A stretch of 64,000 bases of DNA from contig NZ_JAAQTL010000001.1 in NCBI RefSeq assembly GCF_011742875.1, positions 806,001 to 870,000 on the forward strand, read 5' to 3'. The notes under the pieces are model-generated. The model searched no databases. It was given only the letters and a program-made list of their open reading frames with translations, and was not told where the DNA came from. This stretch comes from Luteibacter yeojuensis. Lineage in GTDB: Bacteria; Pseudomonadota; Gammaproteobacteria; Xanthomonadales; Rhodanobacteraceae. This document shows, piece by piece, positions 51,762 to 60,605 of the stretch. Position numbers and translations under genes: made by a program. Within the stretch, counting starts at the first letter, position 1, and every line of letters starts with the position of its first letter.

Positions 51762-52934
51762 CGACGTCGATTACCCGGTCGATGAAGTCGTCGTAGTCTT
51801 CGCCTTGCTTTTCCTGGTCGCTGTTCGCGTCGATCTGGCGGACGGCGACGAGGTTCGCCGTGGGCAGGATGACGACGTACTGGCCGCCGTCGCCATTGCC
51901 GTCGTAGGCGGCGATGGGGCCGTAGGTAACCTTGAACAGGCGGTACGGGCCGATGCCGCGGCTGATGAGCTGTTCGCCGAGGATATTGCGGGCGTTCTGG
52001 CCGAGTACCTTCTCCAGCCCCGCGTGCATGGCGGGCACGCTATCGAAATGCGTGCCGGACAGGCCGTGCTCCAGAAATGTCACCGTTTCTTCCGGCACGC
52101 CGCGCTGGCGAAGTACTCCGGCTGCCGCTGGATCGGCGTCGAAGTGCGTCCACATGGGCGTCTGCCACCAGAGCAATCCCATGCGTTCTGCGTTCGCCTG
52201 ACCCAGCATCGTGTCGATATAGCTCGCGGGAATGAGTTGCCGTCCATGCCAGCTGCCGCGATCCAGCACGAGTTGCCCCAGCTTGCCGAGGTCCGTGGCG
52301 GTCAGGGGCAGTCCGGACATCGCATAGGGATGGCCCGCCTTGTCCTTTTCCCATGGGCCCGGATGGATATCCATGGCCTTGAAGAGCCCATCGCGGAAGA
52401 ACGCGTCCATCGGCTTGCCCGAGGCTTTCCCGATAACGCCGGCCAGCAGGTTGACGGTCTTGTTGTTGTAGCTGGGGTTCGTGCCGGTGGGTTGCTGAGT
52501 TCGGCGGTGAGCGCAAGCTGGATCGCATCCGCTGCCGGCGCGATCTCCGCATCGGTCCGCGGCACGTTCTGCAGGCCGGACCGGTGGTTCATCAGCATCC
52601 GGATGGTGATGTCCTTCTTCCGGCCCTGCCGCCACTCGGGATAGAAATCGGCCACCGGCTGGTCGAGCGAGGTGATCTTGCCCTCGGCCATCAACTGGCC
52701 GATGCCCAGCGCGACCACGGATTTGGTTACCGACATCAGTTCGATCGGGCCCGGCGCATGCCCGTTCGCGTAGTAATGCCCGAGTTCGTGGCCGTCCTGC
52801 CATACGACCATCGAGCTGCTGTGCGATTCCCTGGCACCGTCGATCAGGTGTTGCAGGGCCTGCCCGGCGTGCGCCGGGAGCGCCGGGAGCGCACAAAGCA
52901 GGCAAAGCGAGACAATGGCGGGCAAGATGCGCAT
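51724..52934 (-). pseudogene. Frameshifted beta-lactamase-class-C-like serine hydrolase
   Basis: Two overlapping frames together make one exported serine hydrolase of about 403 aa. The 5' part (from ATG 52934) has a signal peptide ending AHAG and the nucleophile motif SVTK (LMSVTKSVVALG). The 3' part has SYNNKTVNLLAGVIGK (YxN motif), LPLTATDLGKLGQLVLDRG and DGNGDGGQYVVILP. The join is at about 52484-52490, where one extra G in CCACCGGCACG would restore NPP-GTNPSYNN. The total of 1211 nt is one short of a whole codon count. It is either a true recent pseudogene or a sequencing error. Family members are esterases, peptidases or lactamase-like enzymes. Confidence 0.8.
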
Positions 52935-53024
52935 ATGGTCGTTCCTTGGACACGTTGCCGGACGTTAAGTGAGCCCGCGATGCCGTTGCAGCCCGGCGCC
53001 AGGCAAGCATCTGTTCGTCGATCG

Positions 53025-54203
53025 TCATGAAAAGGCTACCTGTGCGAGAAGTTTTTCGTAGCGAAGCGGATCGGTCGCGCCTTCGGTATTGATCACCAGC
53101 ACACGGGAATCGGTGTCCAAGCCGATGACATCCCGGTAGCGTGCGCGGCCCGCAACCTGGAGTAGGCCGGCGAGCCCGACACCGCCGCTTTCCCCGGCGA
53201 CGATCGCGGGATCGTCCCCGCAGGGATCGGCGAAGCAACGCATGGCGTCGATCGCTTCCTGCTCGTCCACGGTCATGAACACGTCGGCGAGGCGCGCCAG
53301 GATGCGCCACGCCACCATCGACGGCTCGTAGCACTCGAGCATCGCCATCACCGTCGGTTCGGTGGCGGCGATCTTCAGTGGCTTGCCAGCCGCGGCGCTC
53401 CGGAACACGCAGGCGGCGCGGTCGGGTTCGACGACGGTCGTCATGGGCGCCCAGCTGCCGTAGGCATCGGCGAGGCATGCGGCGACTGCCGCGGCCATGC
53501 CGCCGACCCCGGCCTGGAGGAAGACGTGCGTCGGCGGCTCGGGCAGTGCGTCGACGATCTCACGCACAATCGCGGTATAGCCTTGCATGACCAGCAGCGG
53601 GACATGCTCGTACCCGATCCATGACGTATCCGACACCAGCCGCCATCCGCATTCCGCGCACAAGCGCGATGCCTGTGCCACCGCATCGTCGTAGGTACCC
53701 GGAACGCGGATGATCGTGGCGCCCGCGTTCCTGATGGCGTCCACGCGCGGGCCACTGACGCCCTCATGGACAACGATCGCGGACTGCGCCCCCATCCTGG
53801 CCGCGCCCATCGCCACGGACCGGCCATGGTTGCCGTCGGTGGCGCATGCGAAGGTCATCGTTCTCGCCACGGCTTCCACCGCGGGCGTCTGGAGTTCGTC
53901 GAACGTCACGGTGCGCGTCAGTCGCAAGCTCGCTTCCTCGAGGATCATCCGGGCCACGGCATAACCGCCACCGAGTGCCTTGAAGCTCCCCATGCCGAGA
54001 CGGAAGCCTTCGTCTTTCACGTGGATGGCGGCGACGTCTAGATGGGCGGCCAGAGCGCGCAGCGAGTGCAGCGGCGTGGGATCTCCGCCGCCACTCAACC
54101 TCAGGAAAGTGTCCAGGTCGGGGTTCGGCTTGCACTGCAGGGCCAGCCTGTCGGCCTTTTCCAGCGGTTGCCGGTAGTCGGGCAGGGTATTGAGTTCGAA
54201 CAT
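53025..54203 (-). CDS. dpaL: Diaminopropionate ammonia-lyase
   Basis: A 392-aa fold-type II PLP enzyme (E. coli DpaL/YgeX: 398 aa) that splits 2,3-diaminopropionate to pyruvate and two ammonia. K75 in RLGMGSFKALGGGYAV is the PLP Schiff-base lysine; CATDGNHGRSVAMGAARMG binds phosphate; LQAGVGGMAAAVAACLAD is the glycine loop, and GESGGVGLAG is near the C-terminus. ATG 54203 gives the family N-terminus; ATG 54221 adds six residues. It diverges from an Lrp/AsnC gene with 95 bp between, the usual sign of local control by the amino-acid regulator. Confidence 0.9.
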   Translation of the reverse strand: MFELNTLPDYRQPLEKADRLALQCKPNPDLDTFLRLSGGGDPTPLHSLRALAAHLDVAAIHVKDEGFRLGMGSFKALGGGYAVARMILEEASLRLTRTVTFDELQTPAVEAVARTMTFACATDGNHGRSVAMGAARMGAQSAIVVHEGVSGPRVDAIRNAGATIIRVPGTYDDAVAQASRLCAECGWRLVSDTSWIGYEHVPLLVMQGYTAIVREIVDALPEPPTHVFLQAGVGGMAAAVAACLADAYGSWAPMTTVVEPDRAACVFRSAAAGKPLKIAATEPTVMAMLECYEPSMVAWRILARLADVFMTVDEQEAIDAMRCFADPCGDDPAIVAGESGGVGLAGLLQVAGRARYRDVIGLDTDSRVLVINTEGATDPLRYEKLLAQVAFS

Positions 54204-54242
54204 GGTGTCAGGATCCTCCATGAACGAATAATAGCTGCGTAA

Positions 54243-54256
54243 CAATCCATCGATTG
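54243..54256. promoter_or_regulatory. Inverted repeat CAATC-N4-GATTG in the dpaL/Lrp gap
   Basis: CAATC and GATTG arms 4 nt apart lie in the AT-richer divergent gap (54204-54298), 40 bp from the dpaL start. Plausible Lrp-type binding site; the gap is the only place for both promoters. Confidence 0.4.
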
Positions 54257-54298
54257 CTGTATAAATGCGCTTCAAACGAACAATTTGTGCGTGAAACC

Positions 54299-54805
54299 AT
54301 GGCTCGTCCCCGCCGCTCCGCCACGATCGATCCGCCCGACGCCTTCGATCTCGCCATCCTCCGCATCCTCCAGCAGGACAACCTGACGCCACAGCGAGTG
54401 ATCGGCGATCGTGTGAACCTCTCCGCGCCCGCCGTGCAACGCCGCATCCGGCGCATGGAGAAGGAGGGCGTCATCCAGGAAAACGTGGCGGTCGTCGACC
54501 CCGAGCGAATCGGCAGCGCGCTCACGATCGTGGTGCTCGTGCAGGTGGAGAACGAGACCTCCGACCTCATCGACAAGGCAAAGAAGAGCTTCACGGACGA
54601 TCCCAATGTGCAGCAGTGCTACTACGTCACCGGAGCCACCGACTTCGTGCTGGTCGTGACGGTGGCGGACATGGCCGAATACGAGCGCCTTACCCGCCGG
54701 CTGTTCTTCGCCAACGGCAACGTGAAGCGGTTCGAGACGCTCATCGCCATGGATCGCGTGAAGACGTCGCTCCGGGTACCCATCGAGGCCCCGGAACGGC
54801 GCTAA
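54299..54805 (+). CDS. Lrp/AsnC family transcriptional regulator
   Basis: A 168-aa regulator. The HTH is at about 16-65 (DLAILRILQQDNLTPQRVIG and SAPAVQRRIRRMEKEGVI), and the RAM/AsnC ligand-binding domain at about 75-155 (TIVVLVQVENETSDLIDKAK; CYYVTGATDFVLVVTVADM). ATG 54299 is preferred over ATG 54254, as the extra 15 residues are atypical. Divergent from dpaL, it likely responds to an amino acid such as diaminopropionate and activates dpaL. Its stop overlaps that of the convergent LysE gene by 4 bp. Confidence 0.9.
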   Translation: MARPRRSATIDPPDAFDLAILRILQQDNLTPQRVIGDRVNLSAPAVQRRIRRMEKEGVIQENVAVVDPERIGSALTIVVLVQVENETSDLIDKAKKSFTDDPNVQQCYYVTGATDFVLVVTVADMAEYERLTRRLFFANGNVKRFETLIAMDRVKTSLRVPIEAPERR

Positions 54806-55431
54806 CGTCGCTGCTGTATCGCGAGAAGGGAACCGAAGCCGACGAGCACGGCGCCGCACGCCCGGTCCATCCATGTCTGGGTGGCCGGCCTTCCCTCGAG
54901 GAGGTTCCTGAAGCGCGCGCCAACCAATGCAAGCACCATCGACCAGCACAGGCCCGTCGCGATGAAGCTGAGGCCAAGGACCAGCAGGGCGAACGGCACG
55001 TTCGCCGCATGCAGGGAAACGAAGGGTGGGAGGAACGCCAGGTAGAACAAGGCGACCTTGGGATTGAGCGCGTTGGTGAAAAGCCCCTGCATGAACGCCG
55101 GCATGAATCCGCGGCCTTCGGTCACGGTGGCCGTCTCCGCAACGGGCCGTTTCAGGAGCATGCGAATACCAAGCCAGCACAGGTAAGCCGCGCCGATGTA
55201 CTTGAGTGCGGCAAATGCCGCCGCCGACGTGGCGAGGATGGTCGAAACGCCCAGCACGGCCGCCACGGTATGGACGAGACAGCCTGCGTTGATGCCCAGC
55301 GCGGCCGCGATGCCGACAACCCGGCCCTCGCGGCTGCTGCGCGCCAGTATGTAGAACGTATCCAGCCCCGGTGTCAGGTTCAGGACGGCGCATCCCATGA
55401 GGAATGCGCCGAAATGATCGATGCCCGGCAT
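54802..55431 (-). CDS. LysE/RhtB family amino-acid exporter
   Basis: A 209-aa inner-membrane protein with about six helices. It begins with GAFLMGCAVLNLTPGLDTFY (LysE signature; the usual PGPDT is PGLDT here). AAALGINAGCLVHTVAAVLG and FMQGLFTNALNPKVALFYLA are also typical. Members export amino acids such as threonine or homoserine lactone. ATG 55431 aligns with family starts; ATG 55446 would overlap the cupin gene. It is the last gene of a saccharopine-dehydrogenase-like/cupin/LysE run. Confidence 0.85.
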   Translation of the reverse strand: MPGIDHFGAFLMGCAVLNLTPGLDTFYILARSSREGRVVGIAAALGINAGCLVHTVAAVLGVSTILATSAAAFAALKYIGAAYLCWLGIRMLLKRPVAETATVTEGRGFMPAFMQGLFTNALNPKVALFYLAFLPPFVSLHAANVPFALLVLGLSFIATGLCWSMVLALVGARFRNLLEGRPATQTWMDRACGAVLVGFGSLLAIQQRR

Positions 55432-55432
55432 G

Positions 55433-55807
55433 TCAGATATGGGCATCGAGCGGTGCGGTATACACCTCGTCGATCACGTCGCCGGTGTTGCGTGTCGCCG
55501 CCGGCTCGAAAATGATCACTTCGGCTTCTTCGTCCGCTGCGGTGCGGTGCTCCACGCCGCAGGGAACCACCACCATTTCCCCAGGATGGAGTTCCACGAC
55601 GCGGTCCCTGAACTCGACACGGAACACGCCGCGCCAAACCAGGAACATTTCTTCCTCGACCGCATGCGTGTGCCAGGGGAAGACACCTTGCACCTTGACG
55701 ACCTTGACTTCCTGGCCGTTCAAGCCTGCGATCGTCTTGGGCCGCCAGTGTTCCTGGAACGAGCCGAACTTCTGCTCGAGATTGATCTTTTCCACCGCCT
55801 GACTCAT
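55433..55807 (-). CDS. Cupin-domain protein
   Basis: A 124-aa single-domain cupin. Motif 1 is PWHTHAVEEEMFLVWRGVFR (H49, H51, E55), and motif 2 is HPGEMVVVPCGVEHRTAADE (H with C before). Together three histidines and a glutamate can bind a metal. Small cupins of this type (KVVKVQGVFPWHTHAVEEEM) are common next to regulators and exporters without known reaction. It overlaps the preceding gene by ATGA and ends one base before the LysE start. Confidence 0.85.
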   Translation of the reverse strand: MSQAVEKINLEQKFGSFQEHWRPKTIAGLNGQEVKVVKVQGVFPWHTHAVEEEMFLVWRGVFRVEFRDRVVELHPGEMVVVPCGVEHRTAADEEAEVIIFEPAATRNTGDVIDEVYTAPLDAHI

Positions 55808-56859
55808 GAAGCCTCCCGACTGCGTTCGGTTTCCGGAATATCGTGAATGGTCAGCCCCTGCGCCGCCAGTGCGTCGAGGAACCCATGCGCTTCGAACGCC
55901 ATGGCGGGAGCCAGCGCGCCCGCTACCGGCAAGTCGTCGCGCAGGCGATCCACCGCCGTGCCAAGCATGGTCGCGGTGAAGCCGTAGATATCCTTCCCGT
56001 GGGCGATGATCCGTCGCACATCGTCGCCGTGGCGCGCTTCGACCAGTACCGAAAACTCGGTCATCTTCCTTGCCTCCGCGCCCGTCCCCGCTGCCATGGC
56101 AGGGTCGATCGACCTGAACGCCTGGATGGTCGACAACGCCATGTGGATCGCAACGTCGCAGGCGTCGGTATGCTGCGGAATCGTCGCCATGTCGACGCCA
56201 GGATAGTTTTCGACGACGGCAAGCGGCCCGAGGTCGGGGCCGAAGTCGAAGACGCCGATCTTCGGCGATTCGAGCGCGGTGGTGAACTGGCCCGATTCGT
56301 AGCGCAGTCTCGGCTCGCCCTGCGTCCGGGATGCCGTCATCATCGAGCCGCGCGTGGGAATCCAGCCATCGACGCGATAGGCCGCGGCAATCGTCGTCAC
56401 CTTGCCCATGCCGCTAGTCAGGCGGCTGGCAAGGAGATCGCCGAGGCCTCCGAAAGTGGCCAATCCCGGCACCAGGACCACGCCGGCACGTTCGGCGGCG
56501 CGGCCCAGGTTGTCGAACAGACGCCTTGCGGCCAGTTGCTCCACGGCATTGGTGTCGAGGTAATGCGCGCCGCGATCGATGGCGGCCAGCGCGAGGGCGA
56601 ATGACGTGTCCGCATGCGGGCCGGCACAGTTGATCACCACGTCGGCCCCGTGGAACATCGCGTGCAGTGCCACCGTATCGCCGACTTCCGCGGTGGCGAT
56701 GGTCGCCGCACCGTTTAGACCTTCCGCCACGCGCTGCAATGCGTTGCGATTCCGTCCAGCCAACAGGGGCGTGTAGCCTCGTTCGACGAGTTCCGCCGCG
56801 ACCAGCTGTCCGGTGTGTCCACTTGCGCCGTAAAGCGCTACTCGTAACTTCTTAGCCAT
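55804..56859 (-). CDS. Saccharopine-dehydrogenase-like NAD(P) protein
   Basis: A 351-aa Rossmann protein of the trans-acting enoyl reductase/saccharopine-dehydrogenase-like group. N-terminal LYGASGHTGQLVAAELVERG binds the nucleotide, followed by LAGRNRNALQ, VVINCAGPHADTSFALALAA and HYLDTNAVEQL. Such proteins are reductases of unclear substrate. ATG 56859 is 20 nt after a short non-coding gap that carries a strong hairpin. It heads a three-gene run with cupin and LysE, both with overlapping or adjacent ends. Confidence 0.82.
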   Translation of the reverse strand: MAKKLRVALYGASGHTGQLVAAELVERGYTPLLAGRNRNALQRVAEGLNGAATIATAEVGDTVALHAMFHGADVVINCAGPHADTSFALALAAIDRGAHYLDTNAVEQLAARRLFDNLGRAAERAGVVLVPGLATFGGLGDLLASRLTSGMGKVTTIAAAYRVDGWIPTRGSMMTASRTQGEPRLRYESGQFTTALESPKIGVFDFGPDLGPLAVVENYPGVDMATIPQHTDACDVAIHMALSTIQAFRSIDPAMAAGTGAEARKMTEFSVLVEARHGDDVRRIIAHGKDIYGFTATMLGTAVDRLRDDLPVAGALAPAMAFEAHGFLDALAAQGLTIHDIPETERSREAS

Positions 56860-56879
56860 TCGTCATCTCTTCATCCTGT

Positions 56880-56910
56880 GTCCCGCCCCAGGACAAGCCT
56901 AGGGCGGGAC
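56880..56910. terminator. Strong 12-bp hairpin between the M1 peptidase and the next gene
   Basis: GTCCCGCCC (56880-56888) pairs with GGGCGGGAC (56902-56910), and an inner AGG pairs with CCT around a 5-nt loop. It lies 43-73 bp after the M1 stop codon on the minus strand. No T-run follows, so it may slow RNA decay or terminate weakly. Confidence 0.5.
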
Positions 56911-56953
56911 GAGGGAACGAACGGCTCGAATTACAGGGGTTACCCGCAATTTT

Positions 56954-58672
56954 TTATCGGTTCTTGCCCCGGTGCTGCCTGGCGTATTCACCATAGGCTT
57001 CCATGCCCACGTCGCGCCGGAGCAGCTTCGAGTCCGGGTCCACCACGTACAAGGTGTTCTCGGCCGGTAGCGTGACGTCGCCCTTGCCGTCGGCCATGGG
57101 CAGGGTCACCACGCGGTCGCCGACCTTCACGTCCACCGGGAGCGGGAAGGGGCCGTTGCCCGGCACGCGCCAGCTCAGGTGCAGCAGCGTGCCATCCTGC
57201 TTTACCTGCAGTTCGGGCAGTGCCGCCTGATACAGGTACACGTTGAAGAACCAGCCCATGTCCTTGCCGGTGACCTTGTCGACGATGTCGATGAACTCCT
57301 TCGTGGTGCCGTAACGCGGGGCGAAATTGCCCGGCAGCGGGTTCTCGGTGCCGTAGACCATCAGGCGAACCGAGCGGTAGAAGGCGTCGTCGCCTATGAG
57401 GTTACGCAGGGTGTGCAGCATCAGCGCACCCTTGTTGTAGATGTCCTGGCCGGGGCCACCGCGATCGTCGTTGTAGACGTCCTCCTCGCGACGCGGCGTG
57501 CCCGAGACGATGGCATGGCGATTGGCGAGGATGCTGCGCAGGCGCATGAGGCTCGCGAAATAGGCCTGCTTGCCACCGATGGATTCGGCGTAGAGCGGCT
57601 GCATGTAGGTCGCGAAGGCCTCGTGGATCCACATGTCGTCCCAGTTGACGTTGGTCACCTGGTTGCCGAACCACTCGTGCGAGAGTTCGTGCTGCAGCAG
57701 GTCGTCATAGCCATAAGGCGTCTTCGCGTAGTTGTTGCCATACGCGTTCACCGTCTGGTGTTCCATGCCCTTGTACGGGGTTTCCACGACGCCCATCTTT
57801 TCCGAGCGGAACGGGTAGGGGCCGATGGTTCCCTCGAGGAAATCGAGCATGTGCGGGAACTCGGCGAAAAGCGTGCGTGCCTTGGCCTCGTCGTCCACGT
57901 ACCAGTAGTGCATCGGATAGGAGTCGCCGAAGCGGCTCTTATAGGTGGCCGTCAGTTCGCGGTATGGCCCGATGTTCAGCGAGATGCCGTAGGTGCTCAC
58001 TTCATGCGCACGCCAGTGATAGGTGCGCATGCCGTCCTTTTCTTCCATGCCGATGGCCACGCCGTTGCCCACGGCCACCAGCGGTGCCGGCACGGTGACG
58101 TGCTCGTCCACCAGCTTTGGCCGGCCCGTGGGATGGTCGATGCACGGCCAGAAGATGTCGCAGCCTTCGCCTTCCACCGCCGAAGCGATCCAGGGCTGAC
58201 CGCTGGGGGTGGTCGACCAGACCATGCCGCCGTCCCACGGCGGCTTGACCGCCGTATGCGGCCGGCCGTGGTAGATCACGCGCACCGCCGTCGTCGCGCC
58301 GGTGTCCAGCGGATGCGGAAGGTCGATGTCCAGATGGCCGTCCGTATTGCGATAGGCCGAGGCGGCCACACGCTGGCCATCCACTTCCACCGCGTCGATC
58401 GGCAGGTTCCTGTCGAGGTCGAGCACCACGCGCTTGAGTGGCGATTTCAGCCGGAAGGTGAGGGTGGCATCGCCTTCGAGGCGACGGGCTTCCGGGTCCA
58501 CCTTGAAGTGCAGGTCGGCGTGTTCGAACGACACCGCCTGTTGCTCGGGCGTCAGCGGCGCGCCGGAGTTGGTGGTGAAGTCCGTCAGCGGCGGCGGCGC
58601 GGGCGGGGCGGACGGCGCGCATGCCACGGCGCTCAGCGCGAGGCAGATGGCCAGCGGAAGGGGATATCGCAT
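56954..58672 (-). CDS. M1-family metallopeptidase lipoprotein
   Basis: A 572-aa gluzincin. C18 in LSAVACAP is a probable lipobox, so it is anchored to the membrane facing the periplasm. The zinc site is HELSH (H328, E329, H332) with the third ligand E351 in WIHEAFATYMQ, the 18-residue spacing of M1. The exopeptidase motif GAMEN is here KGMEHQT (about 303), with His for Asn. An immunoglobulin-like domain follows the catalytic half but the fourth helical domain is short. It resembles cold-active M1 aminopeptidases of the ColAP type. ATG 58672 is used. Confidence 0.88.
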   Translation of the reverse strand: MRYPLPLAICLALSAVACAPSAPPAPPPLTDFTTNSGAPLTPEQQAVSFEHADLHFKVDPEARRLEGDATLTFRLKSPLKRVVLDLDRNLPIDAVEVDGQRVAASAYRNTDGHLDIDLPHPLDTGATTAVRVIYHGRPHTAVKPPWDGGMVWSTTPSGQPWIASAVEGEGCDIFWPCIDHPTGRPKLVDEHVTVPAPLVAVGNGVAIGMEEKDGMRTYHWRAHEVSTYGISLNIGPYRELTATYKSRFGDSYPMHYWYVDDEAKARTLFAEFPHMLDFLEGTIGPYPFRSEKMGVVETPYKGMEHQTVNAYGNNYAKTPYGYDDLLQHELSHEWFGNQVTNVNWDDMWIHEAFATYMQPLYAESIGGKQAYFASLMRLRSILANRHAIVSGTPRREEDVYNDDRGGPGQDIYNKGALMLHTLRNLIGDDAFYRSVRLMVYGTENPLPGNFAPRYGTTKEFIDIVDKVTGKDMGWFFNVYLYQAALPELQVKQDGTLLHLSWRVPGNGPFPLPVDVKVGDRVVTLPMADGKGDVTLPAENTLYVVDPDSKLLRRDVGMEAYGEYARQHRGKNR

Positions 58673-58898
58673 GGTGGGGATGGTCCTGGCGGGCGGCGCA
58701 AACCTCCGACCATAGGAAGCCGGGCGACTGGAACGCATGTGCCGATAGTCAGGTCCCGAAAGAGGGAAAAACGGTCGAATCCACAGGACCATGACGGCCT
58801 GGGGCGAGGGCATCCGATCGCTTCGTGTAACCGGAGCACCTCCCGCGGCGAACACTCCAGCGCCGGGCTGTCTACCGGCGCCAACTCGCAGGGGATCC

Positions 58899-59195
58899 AT
58901 GAACAACCGTCACATCACCGCCCTCGCCATGACGCTTGCCTTCGCGGCAGGCATGGCCCATGCCGAAGACCAGGCAAAGAAGCCCGAGGTCAAGGCCTCC
59001 GTCGAAAAGTGCTGGGGCGTGGCGAAAGCCGGCCAGAACGATTGCTCGGCCGGCCCGGGCACCATCTGTGCGGGCACGGCGAAGGCCGACTACCAGAAGA
59101 ATGCCTGGGTCAACGTGCCTGGCGGTACCTGCACGTCGATCAAGACGCCGAGGGGGCACGGAACCCTGACGCAGCTCGACCCTAAACGGTCGTAA
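58899..59195 (+). CDS. DUF2282 (bufferin-like) small exported peptide
   Basis: A 98-aa protein with signal peptide [22 protein letters not shown]. The mature part has the four conserved cysteines C38, C49, C57 and C78 in [37 protein letters not shown] and GGTC, as in DUF2282. Members, called bufferins, are copper-related peptides modified by an MNIO enzyme (DUF692) with a DUF2063 partner. None of these partners is in the window. ATG 58899 follows AGGGG. Its 3' end overlaps the convergent unknown gene by 14 bp. Modification by enzymes elsewhere in the genome is possible. Confidence 0.82.
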   Translation: MNNRHITALAMTLAFAAGMAHAEDQAKKPEVKASVEKCWGVAKAGQNDCSAGPGTICAGTAKADYQKNAWVNVPGGTCTSIKTPRGHGTLTQLDPKRS

Positions 59196-60438
59196 CGCGA
59201 TATTTGGAAAGGTCGAGAGCCAGGTAGTCGGTCAGCAGGTTGGCAACGTCCGTCCAGCCCAGGGCTCTCACCTTGCCGATGAGGCTGGGGTTATTCTGGA
59301 CGATCCCGGCCTTTTCCATCCAATCGGTGCTTTGGGAAACCAGGGTATCGATCAGGTAAGACTCCAGGTCGAACTCGTCGAACTCGTCCTTTTCGATCTG
59401 GCTCTCGTCCATTTCGAATTCTTCCGAGTCGTGGGCACCGATCCAGGCGGCATCGACGAGGTTGCCCGACACGATGTCCTGCGCGCCCTTGTCACGGCCT
59501 TTTTCGCGCTGGTCCTGCTTCCATCGGGTCCACTGCGGCAGGGTGGTAAACGAACGATAGTTGGCCTGGCGTTCTTTTTCGTTCTTGCGCGCAAGTTGGT
59601 CGTCCGGTTGCTCGGGCCCTTCTTCCGTCGCCTGCGGTGCCGCGTTGGCGAGGACACCGAAGTTTGCCCAGACCTGGTCTCGTTTGACGTATTCGGTGGA
59701 CTTGCGTTTGGCCTTCTTGGACTGATTCGAATCGCTTTCGAGATTGATCTTGACGTTCTGGACGACGACGGGTTCCTCGCGATCGTCCACCCATGCTTGA
59801 CCGTCGAGCCGCTGCGGGATCATGCGCATATCGAGTGAGGTGGGAATGGCATTCTGCGCGCTAGTGAGACCGTCGTTGCGCCCATAGTTGGCCGACACTT
59901 CGAGGTCCACGACGACACCCCTCGTCAGCAACGCTTCCACGTGCGCATCGAAAGGAATCATCTGGGCGTTGGCGTCCGTCGAGATCGGCACCATGTTCCT
60001 GGCGTCCGCCGGACCGCCGAACTTGTGATTCAGCAGGTGTCCGTCCTTGAAGGCGATGGCTTCCTGCTCGGCTTTGAGCTTCTGCCACAAGGGCGTGTTT
60101 ACCGTCTCCCTCTTCCCCGTGTGGATCCCGTTCGGGAGAGCCAGCGGTCTGGCAAGCATCCGCTTGGGGACGGTGAAGGCACCGACTTTCGCGCTGGTGA
60201 AGCTCGGGGCTACAGGAACGCTCGTCAGTACCGACTTCGCATAGTTCTGCACGCGTTGGATGGGAGCGTCGGTCATGGCGCGAAGCTGCCGCCGCTGCGC
60301 CGACATGCGCGGGCTGCCGTCGATGAAGTTCCCGAGCGAGGCAGCCCGGCCGGTTCCCCCTCGTTCTGCCGTCGAATCGATATGCGCGGCTGGCTGTCCA
60401 AACCGGAGAGGGTCTTGCTCGCTTGACGATCGCTTCAT
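59182..60438 (-). CDS. Putative toxin/nuclease with motifs of DUF4157/eCIS-associated proteins
   Basis: A 418-aa soluble protein with no signal peptide. Residues 38-53 ([18 protein letters not shown]) and 59-66 (PIQRVQNY) match the short linear repeats at the N-terminus of DUF4157-type proteins carried with extracellular contractile injection systems. A core at 131-165 reads [20 protein letters not shown] then [10 protein letters not shown], resembling non-specific DNA/RNA endonucleases (GHL with a later N). The centre is Lys/Arg-rich (about 238-256) and the tail acidic ([20 protein letters not shown]). ATG 60438 has GAGG 6 nt upstream. No injection system, immunity gene or transposon is visible. 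Not a named family by my reading. Confidence 0.6.
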   Translation of the reverse strand: MKRSSSEQDPLRFGQPAAHIDSTAERGGTGRAASLGNFIDGSPRMSAQRRQLRAMTDAPIQRVQNYAKSVLTSVPVAPSFTSAKVGAFTVPKRMLARPLALPNGIHTGKRETVNTPLWQKLKAEQEAIAFKDGHLLNHKFGGPADARNMVPISTDANAQMIPFDAHVEALLTRGVVVDLEVSANYGRNDGLTSAQNAIPTSLDMRMIPQRLDGQAWVDDREEPVVVQNVKINLESDSNQSKKAKRKSTEYVKRDQVWANFGVLANAAPQATEEGPEQPDDQLARKNEKERQANYRSFTTLPQWTRWKQDQREKGRDKGAQDIVSGNLVDAAWIGAHDSEEFEMDESQIEKDEFDEFDLESYLIDTLVSQSTDWMEKAGIVQNNPSLIGKVRALGWTDVANLLTDYLALDLSKYRVTTV

Positions 60439-60605
60439 GTTCGCCTCATGACGAAGACAAGGGGCCGAATGGGGCCCGGGTGCGCCTCTGTCGACATCTT
60501 CCACGAAAATCGGGAGGTTTGACAAATGGCTGCCATGGGGCGTTTGGATCGTGACAGTGAATTGCGCTGCCGCCATACTCGTTGGGTCAATGGCAGGGGC
60601 AACTC

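Noticed and set aside
51724..53478. A 584-aa single protein
   Set aside because: Its first ~320 residues are shadow sequence over dpaL and the wrong frame of the hydrolase; only the 3' part is real.
58899..60438. A toxin-immunity pair formed by the DUF2282 gene and the unknown gene
   Set aside because: They converge and overlap at the 3' ends, and DUF2282 is a known exported copper-related family, not a cytosolic immunity protein.
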